64,000 bases of DNA from Palauibacter sp965207805 (GCA_965207805.1 OZ242312.1:2914001-2978000), one strand, 5' to 3'; numbered from the stretch's first letter, positions 18,378 to 26,463 are shown. The notes: generated by a model from the letters alone, not told the origin. Made by a program: numbers and translations.

Positions 18378-18408
18378 CTGGAGAAGGAAGAGACGGAGTT
18401 GGAGACGG

Positions 18409-18446
18409 TCGCGACGGGACCCGGGGGACTCCGGGTCCCGTCGCGA
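18409..18446. terminator. Perfect 16-bp hairpin between convergent coxE and HU genes
   Basis: TCGCGACGGGACCCGG (18409-18424) and its exact reverse complement (18431-18446) flank a 6-base loop. It sits 31 bases after the coxE stop and 7 bases after the HU stop on the other strand. There is no U tract on either side, so it may act as a bidirectional transcription barrier or a 3'-end stabiliser rather than a classical intrinsic terminator. Confidence 0.65.
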
Positions 18447-18453
18447 TGCCGTT

Positions 18454-18747
18454 CTAGGCTCGGACGCGGTCCTTGAGCCCCTTGCCCGCCTTGAACGTGG
18501 GAACGTTCATGGCCGCGATCTGAATCGAGGCGCCGGTCTGAGGGTTCCGACCCATGCGCGCCTTGCGGTGCCGGGTCCCGAACGTGCCGAAGCCGGTGAC
18601 CGTGAAGTCGCGGCCGGCGTCAAGCTCGCCTGCGATGATCCCCTTGCCTGCATCCGTCGAGAAAATGCAGTCGATCACATCCCGCGCGCTGGCTTTGCTC
18701 AGGCCGGCCTGCGAGGCGAGCTTCGCCGCGAAATCGTCTTTGGTCAT
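18454..18747 (-). CDS. HU/IHF-family nucleoid-associated DNA-binding protein
   Basis: The 97-residue protein matches HU-family length and layout: MTKDDFAAKLASQAGLSKASA forms the helical dimerisation part, VTGFGTFGTRHRKAR the beta region, and GRNPQTGASIQI the DNA-intercalating arm with its tip Pro. It binds and bends DNA as a dimer. The start ATG has AGGGAGA seven bases upstream. It is a single-gene unit with a plausible promoter at 18796-18824. Confidence 0.94.
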   Translation of the reverse strand: MTKDDFAAKLASQAGLSKASARDVIDCIFSTDAGKGIIAGELDAGRDFTVTGFGTFGTRHRKARMGRNPQTGASIQIAAMNVPTFKAGKGLKDRVRA

Positions 18748-18795
18748 CCTGGGTTCTCCCTGTTGAAAGTAAGCTCCGACCAGCGATCCGGGCGC

Positions 18796-18824
18796 ATAAT
18801 TCGCCCGACATGGCCGGATTGCAA
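18796..18824 (-). promoter_or_regulatory. Possible promoter of the HU gene
   Basis: Minus strand TTGCAA (18819-18824), 17-base spacer, AATTAT (18796-18801), located about 50 bases upstream of the HU start. The -35 is good and the -10 is only fair; the local A+T-rich patch stands out in this GC-rich region. Confidence 0.4.
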
Positions 18825-18859
18825 GTGCGGCGCGCGATTCCGCCCGCGGAAGGGTCCGG

Positions 18860-19183
18860 CTAGTGGGCGTCCGCCGAGAACACTTTCCGTGTCATCGTGA
18901 CGCCTGCGAGCCTGAAGATCACCTTCCCGATCCGGCCCAGCAGCATTGTCGGCAGGGCCATGGGCACGACGGCCCCCCACACGAGGCGCAGGAATCCGCT
19001 CTCTCCTCCCAGGCCGCCGACGGCGAGCCGCAGCACCGCGAAGATGCCGAGGAACACGACGAAGTTGAGCAGAAGCCCCAGCACCTGGCGGCCGGGTGAT
19101 CCGGTCTCCGCGTCGTAGAGGCCGCCGAAGAAGACCGCAGCCACAAGCCAGAAGATGCAGATTGCCAAGAGCCAGTCGATCAA
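18860..19183 (-). CDS. Small three-helix membrane protein, function unknown
   Basis: The likely product is 107 residues starting at a TTG (19181-19183) that has a perfect GGAGG five bases upstream. An upstream ATG would add 18 residues without a ribosome-binding site. Three hydrophobic segments are clear: WLLAICIFWLVAAVFFGGLY near the N-terminus, VLGLLLNFVVFLGIFAVLRL, and LVWGAVVPMALPTMLLG, with a basic C-terminal segment (GRIGKVIFRLAG). No family is recognised. It is divergent from the ybdK-like gene, with 124 bases between starts. Confidence 0.65.
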   Translation of the reverse strand: MIDWLLAICIFWLVAAVFFGGLYDAETGSPGRQVLGLLLNFVVFLGIFAVLRLAVGGLGGESGFLRLVWGAVVPMALPTMLLGRIGKVIFRLAGVTMTRKVFSADAH

Positions 19184-19307
19184 TGGTGCCTCCGTGTCGG
19201 AAAAACAGATCGGATCGGGTCGGGGACGGAGGAACATACATGGCTTCCGGCGATCCTCGAAAGTAGCTTGCCCCCGCGGCTTCGAAACGCTCTCTCGAGA
19301 GGGTCAC

Positions 19308-20411
19308 ATGAAAGCGCCTTCACTTACGCTCGGGATCGAAGAGGAGTACCAGGTCGTCCATCCGGAGACCGGCGAACTCACGTCGTTCATCACCGAGATT
19401 CTCGAAGGTGATGAGGAGACGCGCGAGCAGATTCACCCGGAGCTTCACCAGGCTTGCGTGGAGACGGCGAGCGAGGTCTGTCGGGATGTGGGGGAGGCGC
19501 GCGAGGAAGTGCTGCGCATGCGCCGCCTCGTCAGCAGCACGGTCGCCGAAAAGGGGCTCGCCATCCTGGCCGCGGGCACGCACCCCTTCTCGACCTGGGA
19601 GCAGCAGGACATCACGCCGCTCGACCGCTACGTCGGATTGCGGGAGGACCTGCAGCAGGTTGCCGAGCGGAACCTGATCTTCGGCACCCACATCCACGTG
19701 GGCATCGAGGACCGGGACTTCATGGTCGACGCGATGAACGTCTCGCGGTACTTCCTCCCGCACCTGCTGGCGCTCTCCACGAGTTCCCCGTTCTGGGAGG
19801 GATCGAAGACGGGGTTGCACTCCTATCGCAGCATCATCTGGCGGAACTTCCCGCGCACCGGCATTCCGATGAGCTTCGGAAGCTGGAACGAGTACGAGCA
19901 CTTCATCCAGACGATGGTCCGCTCGAACACGATCCCGGATTCGAGCAAGATCTGGTGGGACGTTCGTCCCAATCACAAGTTCCCGACGCTCGAGTTCCGC
20001 GTGTGCGACATGTGCACGCGCGTGGAGGAAGTCGTGTGTATCGCCGCCATCTTTCAGGGGATCGTGGCGAAGCTGTGGAAGCTGCGGCGGGACAACCTCA
20101 CGTTTCGCCAGTATCCCGAAGTCCTGCTCGCGGAGAACAAGTGGCGCGCGGCAAGATACGGGCTGACCGGGAAGCTCATCGATTTCGGGCGGCAGAGCGA
20201 GCACCCCGCGTCGGATCTGATCATCGAAATCATCGAGTGGTTCCTCGACGACGTGGTCGACGAACTCGGCACCCGCGCCGAGGTGGAATACGCGCTCCGG
20301 ATCATCCGGGAGGGGTCGAGTTCGCAGCGGCAGGTCGCCGTGTACGAGGAGACCGGCGATTTGCGGGCCGTGGCCCAGCACCTCATAGCGGAGACGCTCG
20401 AAGGCGTCTGA
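19308..20411 (+). CDS. YbdK-type carboxylate-amine ligase (GCS2 family)
   Basis: The 367-residue protein belongs to the glutamate-cysteine ligase 2 superfamily: TLGIEEEYQVVHPETGEL at the N-terminus holds the ATP/Mg-binding acidic cluster, and GTHIHVGI, SSPFWEGSKTGLHSYRS and FPTLEFRVCDM are conserved further on. Members ligate a carboxylate to an amine, and some show weak gamma-glutamylcysteine synthetase activity, but the natural substrate is often unknown. The ATG at 19308-19310 is chosen since GLEEEYQ-like motifs begin about ten residues later and GAGGG precedes it. A 10-bp palindrome CTCTCGAGAG lies at the ribosome-binding site. Confidence 0.88.
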   Translation: MKAPSLTLGIEEEYQVVHPETGELTSFITEILEGDEETREQIHPELHQACVETASEVCRDVGEAREEVLRMRRLVSSTVAEKGLAILAAGTHPFSTWEQQDITPLDRYVGLREDLQQVAERNLIFGTHIHVGIEDRDFMVDAMNVSRYFLPHLLALSTSSPFWEGSKTGLHSYRSIIWRNFPRTGIPMSFGSWNEYEHFIQTMVRSNTIPDSSKIWWDVRPNHKFPTLEFRVCDMCTRVEEVVCIAAIFQGIVAKLWKLRRDNLTFRQYPEVLLAENKWRAARYGLTGKLIDFGRQSEHPASDLIIEIIEWFLDDVVDELGTRAEVEYALRIIREGSSSQRQVAVYEETGDLRAVAQHLIAETLEGV

Positions 20412-20418
20412 CGCCGGG

Positions 20419-20841
20419 TTACGGGACGCGGAACTCCGCTTCCGCGAGGATCCAGCTGCAGCGGGAGCCCCCCGGCGGGCGCGCGACGTGCTCGGCCACG
20501 ACGTCCGCCCCCATCCGGATCTCGACCCTCACGGCTTTCGGGGGGCAGCCGCCGGCGCCGGCGCGCACCCAGAGCCGCGTCCCCCGGTCCGCGCCCAGAT
20601 CCAGCTCCCACTCGCCGACGATGTCGCGAGCCCGGAGGGCGCCGGTCTCGTCGATGTACTGGACGCGGCACTCATCGCTCACGCTGCACGAGACATGGTA
20701 GCCGAGCCGGAAGTCGTGCTCGGCCGTCTCCGGCCGCGGTCCGCCCGCCGGCCGGTCGCCCCCGCCGGCGCAGGCGGCCGACATCGCGCACAGCACCGCT
20801 CCGAGGGCGACCCGATGCGCCCGTCGGCCGTGCAGTCCCAT
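20419..20841 (-). CDS. Putative lipoprotein, function unknown
   Basis: The 140-residue product begins with a basic stretch and a hydrophobic segment (VALGAVLCAMSAAC) followed by Gly and Asp-rich sequence, which looks like a type II signal peptide, although the residues before Cys (Ser-Ala-Ala) are not the classical lipobox. The mature part has four further cysteines (VSCSVSDEC, GGCPP, SRCSW) that may form disulfides. The beta-rich sequence somewhat recalls MmpS-like accessory proteins, but this is not firm. The start overlaps the aminotransferase stop by one base, so the two are probably co-translated. Confidence 0.6.
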   Translation of the reverse strand: MGLHGRRAHRVALGAVLCAMSAACAGGGDRPAGGPRPETAEHDFRLGYHVSCSVSDECRVQYIDETGALRARDIVGEWELDLGADRGTRLWVRAGAGGCPPKAVRVEIRMGADVVAEHVARPPGGSRCSWILAEAEFRVP

Positions 20842-22241
20842 CACATCATGCCGAGATCCCGCGCCGTCCGATCGATGCCCGCCCGGGCCTTGGTCACGAG
20901 CTCATCGACTTCGTCGCGCGTGATCGTGAGCGGCGGACTCGTGCAGATGACGTCGCGCATGGCGCGGAATACGACCCCCTCGTCATAGAGGTGCTCGTGA
21001 CAGAGGGCGCCCACCTCGCCCATGGGATCGAACAGCTCGCGGGTCGTCTTGTCCTTCGAGAGTTCGACGCTGGCCACGAGTCCGACGCCCCGCACCTCGC
21101 CCACGAGCGGGTGATCGTTCAACTCCCTCAACCGTGCCTGGAAGTAGGGGCCGGTGTCGTCCCTCACCCGGTCGACGACACGTTCCTCCTGCATGATCCG
21201 GAGATTCTCCAGCGCCACGGCGGCGGAGACCGGATGGCCCGAATACGTGTAACCGTGCGGGATCACCCCCCCTTCGGCCAGCACGTCGAACACCGCATCG
21301 GTCATGAGCACGGCGGACATCGGCAGATAGCCGGAGGTGAGTCCCTTGGCGATCGTCATGAGATCCGCCTCGATGCCGAACTTCTGGGCGCCGAACCACT
21401 CGCCCGTGCGGCCGAAGCCGGTGATCACTTCGTCGCAGACCACGAGCACATCGTTCTCGCGGCAGATGCGCTGGATCTCGGGCCAATAGTTGTCCGGCGG
21501 CACGATCACGCCTCCGGCGCCGATGACGGGTTCGCCGATGAACGCCGCCACGCGGTCCGCGCCGAGTTCCGCGATCTTCTCCTCAAGCGCCCGCGCCGCC
21601 CGCGCCCCGGTCTCCTCCGGCGTCTCGTCCTGCGCTCCCATGGCGAACCAGTAAGGGGGCATGACGTGCTCGAAGCCGGGCAGCGGCAGGTCCCCCACCG
21701 CGTGCATGGCCTCGAAACCGCCCAGGCTGGCGGCGGCCATCGTGCTGCCGTGATACGCGTAGGTGCGACTGATGAACGTCTTTTTCCGGGGCTTTCCGCG
21801 GAGATCCCAGTATCGGCGGACGAGACGAACGATGGTGTCGTTCGCCTCTGAACCGGAACTCGAGAAGAAGGTGTGCGCGATCGCGCCGGGCGTGAGTTCC
21901 GCGAGCACCCGCGACAACTCGATCGTGGCCGGGGGCGCCGAACGGAAGAACGTGTTGTAGTAGGGAAGCTCGACCATCTGGTCGTACGCGGCCCTCGCCA
22001 GTTCCTCCCGTCCGTAGCCGAGATTCACGCACCACAGGCCACCCATGCCATCGAGGATGCGCCGGCCGTCGGAGTCGATGAGGTGTCGCCCCTCGGCGCC
22101 TACGATCACGCGCGTCCCCTTCTCGGCCACGATCCGGGGGTCGATGAAGGGGTGGACGTGATGGCGTCGATCGATGTCCTGCCATTGAGCCGTGGCGGTT
22201 CCGGCGGGGTTCGCCGTGGCGGTGTTCGTCGTGGCGGTCAC
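20841..22241 (-). CDS. Class III PLP-dependent omega-aminotransferase
   Basis: The 466-residue fold-type I aminotransferase has LDGMGGLWCVNLGYG at the N-terminus, SSSGSEANDT (phosphate and cofactor contacts), CDEVITGFGRTG with the pyridine-nitrogen Asp, and TIAKGLTSGYLP with the PLP-binding lysine. Such enzymes move amino groups from omega-amines such as beta-alanine, putrescine or gamma-aminobutyrate to pyruvate or 2-oxoglutarate. The downstream-overlapping neighbour upstream in the operon is an M20 carbamoylase, which suggests beta-alanine as a substrate (inference). The N-terminal 15 residues are a Thr/Ala low-complexity stretch. Confidence 0.9.
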   Translation of the reverse strand: MTATTNTATANPAGTATAQWQDIDRRHHVHPFIDPRIVAEKGTRVIVGAEGRHLIDSDGRRILDGMGGLWCVNLGYGREELARAAYDQMVELPYYNTFFRSAPPATIELSRVLAELTPGAIAHTFFSSSGSEANDTIVRLVRRYWDLRGKPRKKTFISRTYAYHGSTMAAASLGGFEAMHAVGDLPLPGFEHVMPPYWFAMGAQDETPEETGARAARALEEKIAELGADRVAAFIGEPVIGAGGVIVPPDNYWPEIQRICRENDVLVVCDEVITGFGRTGEWFGAQKFGIEADLMTIAKGLTSGYLPMSAVLMTDAVFDVLAEGGVIPHGYTYSGHPVSAAVALENLRIMQEERVVDRVRDDTGPYFQARLRELNDHPLVGEVRGVGLVASVELSKDKTTRELFDPMGEVGALCHEHLYDEGVVFRAMRDVICTSPPLTITRDEVDELVTKARAGIDRTARDLGMM

Positions 22242-23545
22242 GCGGCGCCTCCTGGTTGGTTTGTCGGCGCGGACAACATATCAGCCGGCGTCGGCTCCAC
22301 GAGTCCGAGGGCCGCGTGGAGGAGGACGTTGGCGCCCGCCTCCGCCTGCGCGGGCGTGATGTTCTCCGCTTCGTTGTGACTGATACCGCCTTCGCAGGGG
22401 ACGAAGATCATCCCCGTCGGCGCGACGTCGTTGGTGTGCACGGAGTCGTGGCCGGCGCCGGCCACCATCTGCATGGAGGAATAGCCGCACAGATCCGCCG
22501 CCGCGCGGACGGCGTCGATGCACCGGCCGGAAAACCGCACGGGAGGCGAGCGCCAGACGTCATCGAGCCGCCACGCCGCCCCGCGTTCGAGGCAGGCGTG
22601 GTTCGCCGTCTCGCGCAGACACTCTTCCATGTCGTCGAGGGTCGGATCGTCGGGGTGACGGAGATCCACGCTGAACGTGACGCGCCCGGGCACCGTGTTC
22701 CGCGACGCCGGTTCCGCCGCCATAACGCCGAAGGTCAGCCGTCCGTGCGGCGCGAAGTCGCGTTCGATGCGGCGATACGCGTCAACGAGGAACCGCCCGA
22801 GCACGGCCGCCGGATCCGTCCGCCGGGACATCGGCGTCGACCCCGCGTGCGCCTCTTCTCCCACGATCGTCAGGTCGAACCAGCGGGCGCCCTGTACGCC
22901 CGTCACCACGCCGATCTCGCATCCGTTCTCTTCGAGAATCGGGCCCTGCTCGATGTGCACCTCGAGAGCGGCGGCGATCGGGCGACCCCCGACGGGAACC
23001 GCACCGCGATAGCCGATGCGGTCGATGGCGTCGGACACCGTTACTCCGTCCGGGTCCGTAGCGCCGAGGGCGTCCGCGAGGTCGAAGCGGGCCGAAAACA
23101 CGCCCGAGCCCATCATGGCGGGCGGAAAACGGGCGCCTTCCTCGTTCGTCCAGTTCACCACTTCGATCGGACGAGCCGTCCGGACCCCGTGCTCCTCGAG
23201 CGTTTCCACGACCTCCAGCGCCGCGAGGACGCCGAGCGGCCCGTCGAACCGGCCCCCCGTAGGCTGGCTGTCGAGGTGGCTGCCGAGCACGAGGGGCGGT
23301 CGGCCTTCGGCCGCGCCGGAGCCGGTCCCCTCCCGGCGGGCGAACATGTTGCCGATCCCGTCCACGGATACCGCGAGGCCCAGCGACTCGGCCCACGCGC
23401 GGAAGAGGTCGCGCGCCCGACGGTCCTCGTCGCTGAGGGCGAGGCGGTGGACCCCCCCGGCAGGAGTGGCTCCGATGTGGGCCATCTCCTCGAGGCGTCC
23501 CCAGAGCCGGTCTCCGTTCACCCGGAGTGCGGAGATCGCCGTCAC
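22238..23545 (-). CDS. M20-family N-carbamoyl amino acid hydrolase / beta-ureidopropionase-like
   Basis: The 435-residue zinc hydrolase carries the metal-ligand motifs LGSHLDSQPTGGRFDGPLG, NEEGARFPP, EVHIEQGP and the C-terminal CEGGISHNEAE, typical of the hydantoinase/carbamoylase branch (AmaB/HyuC) of M20 peptidases. The dimerisation domain starts near GEEAHAGSTPM. These enzymes split N-carbamoyl amino acids or ureidopropionate to the amino acid, CO2 and ammonia; allantoate hydrolase is a further option. The GTG start (23543-23545) is the only reasonable one, and the stop overlaps the aminotransferase start by four bases, giving a two-step unit from carbamoyl-beta-alanine to malonate semialdehyde if the substrate guess holds. 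Confidence 0.88.
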   Translation of the reverse strand: MTAISALRVNGDRLWGRLEEMAHIGATPAGGVHRLALSDEDRRARDLFRAWAESLGLAVSVDGIGNMFARREGTGSGAAEGRPPLVLGSHLDSQPTGGRFDGPLGVLAALEVVETLEEHGVRTARPIEVVNWTNEEGARFPPAMMGSGVFSARFDLADALGATDPDGVTVSDAIDRIGYRGAVPVGGRPIAAALEVHIEQGPILEENGCEIGVVTGVQGARWFDLTIVGEEAHAGSTPMSRRTDPAAVLGRFLVDAYRRIERDFAPHGRLTFGVMAAEPASRNTVPGRVTFSVDLRHPDDPTLDDMEECLRETANHACLERGAAWRLDDVWRSPPVRFSGRCIDAVRAAADLCGYSSMQMVAGAGHDSVHTNDVAPTGMIFVPCEGGISHNEAENITPAQAEAGANVLLHAALGLVEPTPADMLSAPTNQPGGAA

Positions 23546-23579
23546 GGTCCGGAGGCCGCCGATGAATGACTCATCGGCT

Positions 23580-24509
23580 TCAATGGGCGGGGGGTGTCGT
23601 ACCGGTGAGGACGGCCGTGACGAGGAGAAGCAGACCCGCCGCGCTCAGTTCGACGGCGACGGTCGGCGGGAGGCGGGGCGGACCCCCGGCGTCCGCGACT
23701 CGGCCGCGAGCGCGCCGCCAGTTGTACGCGCCGCAACCCACGATCGCGAGGAGGACGACGAGCTTCAGACTCAGTGTCCGGCCGTAGGGTTCGGTCCAGA
23801 GCGCCGAGACCGCCCCGAGATGTAGCCACGCCGCGAAAAGTCCGGTGACCGCGATGACCGCAGCCGACCCCAGTGCGAGCGGCGAGAAGGCCGAGATCCA
23901 GTCGACGATGCGGCGCTTCGAGATCGAAGCCCCGCGGCGCCGGCCGAGCACCAGGACCCCGGCCATCACGGCCAGCGTCCCCAGCCACGCGCCTCCCGCC
24001 ACCATGTGGAAGATATCGGCCGTAATCGCGGGGGTGACGAAGTGTTCGGCTCCGGCCGCATGCCCGGCCAACGCCGGCGTGTACGCGAGAAGAGCCACGC
24101 ACGCCGTCGCCGCGATCCAGCCGAATTCCGCTCGCGCGCCCCTGGTGGCGGCGAGCGCGAAAGCCAGCCCGGAGAGAACGACCGCCGCGACCTGTGTGAG
24201 CCACGCCCGACCCCAGGAAGTCCCGGCCACGAGCAGCCGAACCTCCGCCACCAGGGGTTCGAACGGATCGCGAAAGATGCTCGTCTCCGCCGCGAGGCGA
24301 CCCAGGGCGCCCGCGCCGGCGAGCAGGACCGCGAGGGCGCCGATCCGCGCGGCCAGCCTCTCGGGCGCCACGCCGCCGGCTTCATCCTCCTCCGGCTCGA
24401 ACCCGGGGAAACGCCGGAGGACGACCAGCTTGAAGGCCACCGCTCCCACCGCGACGAGGAGGCCCGCGAACAGCGCCCAACGCGAGAGCGTGCCGATCAG
24501 AAACCACAT
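23580..24509 (-). CDS. CopD-domain integral membrane protein
   Basis: The 309-residue protein has about eight membrane segments. GHAAGAEHFVTPAITADIFHMVAGGAWLGTL carries the histidine-rich core of the CopD family, and FSPLALGSAAVIAVTGLFAAWLHLG follows, as in copper-import or copper-resistance proteins. No periplasmic CopC domain is fused and none is adjacent, so copper transport is only a family-based suggestion. The ATG at 24507-24509 is taken as start; a TTG four codons upstream (24519-24521) lies right after the tRNA. The start is only 13 bases from the tRNA-Val 3' end, so both are probably on one transcript. Confidence 0.82.
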   Translation of the reverse strand: MWFLIGTLSRWALFAGLLVAVGAVAFKLVVLRRFPGFEPEEDEAGGVAPERLAARIGALAVLLAGAGALGRLAAETSIFRDPFEPLVAEVRLLVAGTSWGRAWLTQVAAVVLSGLAFALAATRGARAEFGWIAATACVALLAYTPALAGHAAGAEHFVTPAITADIFHMVAGGAWLGTLAVMAGVLVLGRRRGASISKRRIVDWISAFSPLALGSAAVIAVTGLFAAWLHLGAVSALWTEPYGRTLSLKLVVLLAIVGCGAYNWRRARGRVADAGGPPRLPPTVAVELSAAGLLLLVTAVLTGTTPPAH

Positions 24510-24522
24510 CTCGGTAACCAAA

Positions 24523-24597
24523 TGGGCGAAGAGGGATTCGAACCCCCGACCTCCTGCTTGTAAGGCAGGCGCTCTGAACCGGCTGAGCTATTCGCCC
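24523..24597 (-). tRNA. tRNA-Val, anticodon TAC
   Basis: A 75-base cloverleaf is complete: acceptor GGGCGAA / TTCGCCC with discriminator A, D stem GCTC/GAGC, anticodon stem CCTGC/GCAGG with loop CTTACAA, and T arm with TTCGAAT. The anticodon TAC reads GTA (Val). The CCA end is not encoded, so it must be added by the CCA-adding enzyme. Confidence 0.97.
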
Positions 24598-24613
24598 GCT
24601 AGCCGAGCCTGCG

Positions 24614-24838
24614 CTAACTGAGCCTGCGCCAGCCGAGGATCAGTCCGGCGGGCAGGAACACTGCATAGCCCAGGACGAGCAGGAGCGGCGCGGCCGTCAC
24701 GGACCCCCGGTCGAGCAGCACGTACCCGACGGCGATCGACGTGAGGCCGAGCGCGAACGCCACGTAGTTGGCCACTCCGAACTGGAGGCCTCGGGCGGGG
24801 GCGTCCCCACTCCGCCGGTCGCGTCTTCCCTGATTCAT
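24614..24838 (-). CDS. Small two-helix membrane protein, DUF3098-like
   Basis: The 74-residue product has a basic N-terminus, then two hydrophobic segments (NYVAFALGLTSIAVGYVLL and APLLLVLGYAVFLPAGLIL). The pattern FG-x-NY-helix-G-x2-L-x4-G followed by T-x-APxLL-x-LGY resembles DUF3098 proteins of Bacteroidota, whose role is unknown. No Shine-Dalgarno is seen at the expected distance, but a promoter -10 element ends six bases before the ATG, so it is probably translated from a leaderless message. The tRNA-Val gene starts 16 bases after its stop. Confidence 0.65.
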   Translation of the reverse strand: MNQGRRDRRSGDAPARGLQFGVANYVAFALGLTSIAVGYVLLDRGSVTAAPLLLVLGYAVFLPAGLILGWRRLS

Positions 24839-24844
24839 GTGTGG

Positions 24845-24873
24845 ACGCTAGACGTCCCTCCGACATGCGTCAA
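24845..24873 (-). promoter_or_regulatory. Promoter positioned for a leaderless mRNA
   Basis: Minus strand TTGACG (24868-24873), exactly 17 bases, then TAGCGT (24845-24850). The ATG of the small membrane protein begins seven bases after the last base of the -10, where transcription would start. It probably drives the small gene, tRNA-Val and copD-like gene. Confidence 0.68.
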
Positions 24874-24911
24874 CCGCCATGGAGGCGCGTTCCCGGCCCG
24901 CCGGGAGCACG

Positions 24912-25904
24912 TCACGAACTCGCCCGGGCCCATTCCGCGGCCTCCCGGAGCGGCGAAGGCAGCGGCGAGGCGAAGGACAGCGCCTCGCCGGTCCCGGGGT
25001 GCTCGAACGCGAGGTGCGCGGCGTGCAGGAAGAGCCGCCCGGCCCGGCGCCGGAGCGCGGTGGCCCAGCGGCCGCCCGCGCCGCCGAACCCCCGTTCCCA
25101 GTCCGGCCCGTAAATCGGATCCGCGACGACCGGGTGTCCGAGCGATCCAAGGTGTACCCGAATCTGGTGCGTCCTCCCCGTGGCGAGCCGCACGGCGAGC
25201 AGCTCCGCGGCGTTCCAGCTTTCCAGGCGCTTGAAGTGCGTAACCGCGGGCCGTCCGGCCTCGTGCACGGCCATCCGCTTCCGGTCGCGCGGGTCGCGCC
25301 CGATCGGGCGATCCACCGCGAAGCGCTCCTCGTCGAGGTGTCCCCAGGCCGCCGCGATGTACCCGCGCTCGACCTCGCGGCGCCGGAGCGCGGTGGACAG
25401 CGCTCGATGCGCCTCGTCCCGGCGCGCGACGAGCATGAGCCCGCTCGTGTCTTTGTCCAGCCGGTGCACGATCCCGGGCCGGCGGTCCCCCCCGATGCTC
25501 GACAGGCCGCCGAGGTGAAAGAGGAGGGCGTTCACGAGCGTGCCTCCCGGATGGCCGGGCGCGGGGTGGACGACGAGTCCGGCGGGTTTCTCGACCACCG
25601 CGAGGTCGTCGTCGGCGTATCGGATCTCTATCGGGATGTCTTCGGGTTCCAGCCGGGTTGGAACCGGGGGCGGCAGTTCGATCTCGATCCGATCTCCCGC
25701 CCGCGGCCGGTACCGCTTCCGCATGACCTGTCCACCGACGGTCACCCGGCCGTCGGAGATGAGTTGCGCGACCCGGGCCCGGCTCAGGGAAAGACGTTCG
25801 GCCAACAGGCGGTCGAGCCGATCGAGGGCCGCGTCCTCGCCAGCGCCGATCTCGATGAGCCGCCGCCCGCCCGCGCCCTCCGCATCGGATTCGGGCGGGT
25901 TCAC
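24912..25904 (-). CDS. rluD: RluA-family 23S rRNA pseudouridine synthase, RluD-like
   Basis: The 330-residue enzyme has an N-terminal S4 RNA-binding domain (RLDRLLAERLSLSRARVAQLISDGRV, about 28-53) and a catalytic domain with the signature HRLDKDTSGLM containing the catalytic Asp, then GRTHQIRVHL and PVVADPIYG. RluD homologues make pseudouridines in helix 69 of 23S rRNA. It starts at a GTG (25902-25904) one base after the lspA stop. The same order lspA-rluD type synthase is common in bacteria (lspA-ylyB in Bacillus). Confidence 0.92.
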   Translation of the reverse strand: MNPPESDAEGAGGRRLIEIGAGEDAALDRLDRLLAERLSLSRARVAQLISDGRVTVGGQVMRKRYRPRAGDRIEIELPPPVPTRLEPEDIPIEIRYADDDLAVVEKPAGLVVHPAPGHPGGTLVNALLFHLGGLSSIGGDRRPGIVHRLDKDTSGLMLVARRDEAHRALSTALRRREVERGYIAAAWGHLDEERFAVDRPIGRDPRDRKRMAVHEAGRPAVTHFKRLESWNAAELLAVRLATGRTHQIRVHLGSLGHPVVADPIYGPDWERGFGGAGGRWATALRRRAGRLFLHAAHLAFEHPGTGEALSFASPLPSPLREAAEWARASS

Positions 25905-25905
25905 T

Positions 25906-26463
25906 TCACTCGGGGGTCGCCTCCGCCGCCGCAGCCGCCACTTCCCTCTCGCGCCGGCCCTCGAGCCAGAACGAGATCAGCAGCAGCACCGCGCCCACCG
26001 TCACGGCGGAATCCGCGATGTTGAAGATGGGGAAACGGCTGGCTCCGATGCCGAAGTCGAGGAAGTCCACGACCCCCGCTTCCAGCCGGATGCGATCCCA
26101 GATGTTGCCGAGCGCACCGGCGGATACGAGCGAGATGGCGAGGATGCGAAGCCGATCGGAGGACGGGGTGCCGCGATAGATGACGCCGAGCACGCCGAGC
26201 GCGATCAGGGAGAGGATGAGAAAGAAGATCCTGGAATGTTCGCCGATGTCGAGCCCGAAGGCGGCGCCGCGGTTGTGCGTGTAGGTGAAGCGGAAGAAGT
26301 CGCCGATCACCGGCGTCCGTTCGTACAGTTCGAACGTGTTCATGACCCACGCCTTGGTCGCGATATCCAGCGCAAGGATGACCACGATCGGCACGAGCGT
26401 CAGCCAGAGGCGGGCGGCGAGATCGCCGTTGCCCGCCAGAGCCGGCGATTCGTCGTCAGGCAC
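25906..26463 (-). CDS. lspA: Lipoprotein signal peptidase LspA
   Basis: LspA cleaves the signal peptide of prolipoproteins after lipid attachment. The product is 185 residues with four membrane helices and the conserved motifs YTHNRGAAFG, GALGNIWDR, VVDFLDF and FNIADSAV; the two Asp residues in the last two motifs are the catalytic pair. The GTG at 26461-26463 is chosen because it gives a normal length and overlaps the upstream zinc-finger gene by eight bases. An additional 22 upstream residues would be an arginine-rich shadow. Confidence 0.95.
   Translation of the reverse strand: MPDDESPALAGNGDLAARLWLTLVPIVVILALDIATKAWVMNTFELYERTPVIGDFFRFTYTHNRGAAFGLDIGEHSRIFFLILSLIALGVLGVIYRGTPSSDRLRILAISLVSAGALGNIWDRIRLEAGVVDFLDFGIGASRFPIFNIADSAVTVGAVLLLISFWLEGRREREVAAAAAEATPE

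Noticed and set aside
22190..22245. GGC-rich repeated stretch at the aminotransferase start, looking like a short repeat array
   Set aside because: It encodes the Thr/Ala-rich N-terminus of the aminotransferase; units are irregular and it is not a CRISPR or operator array.
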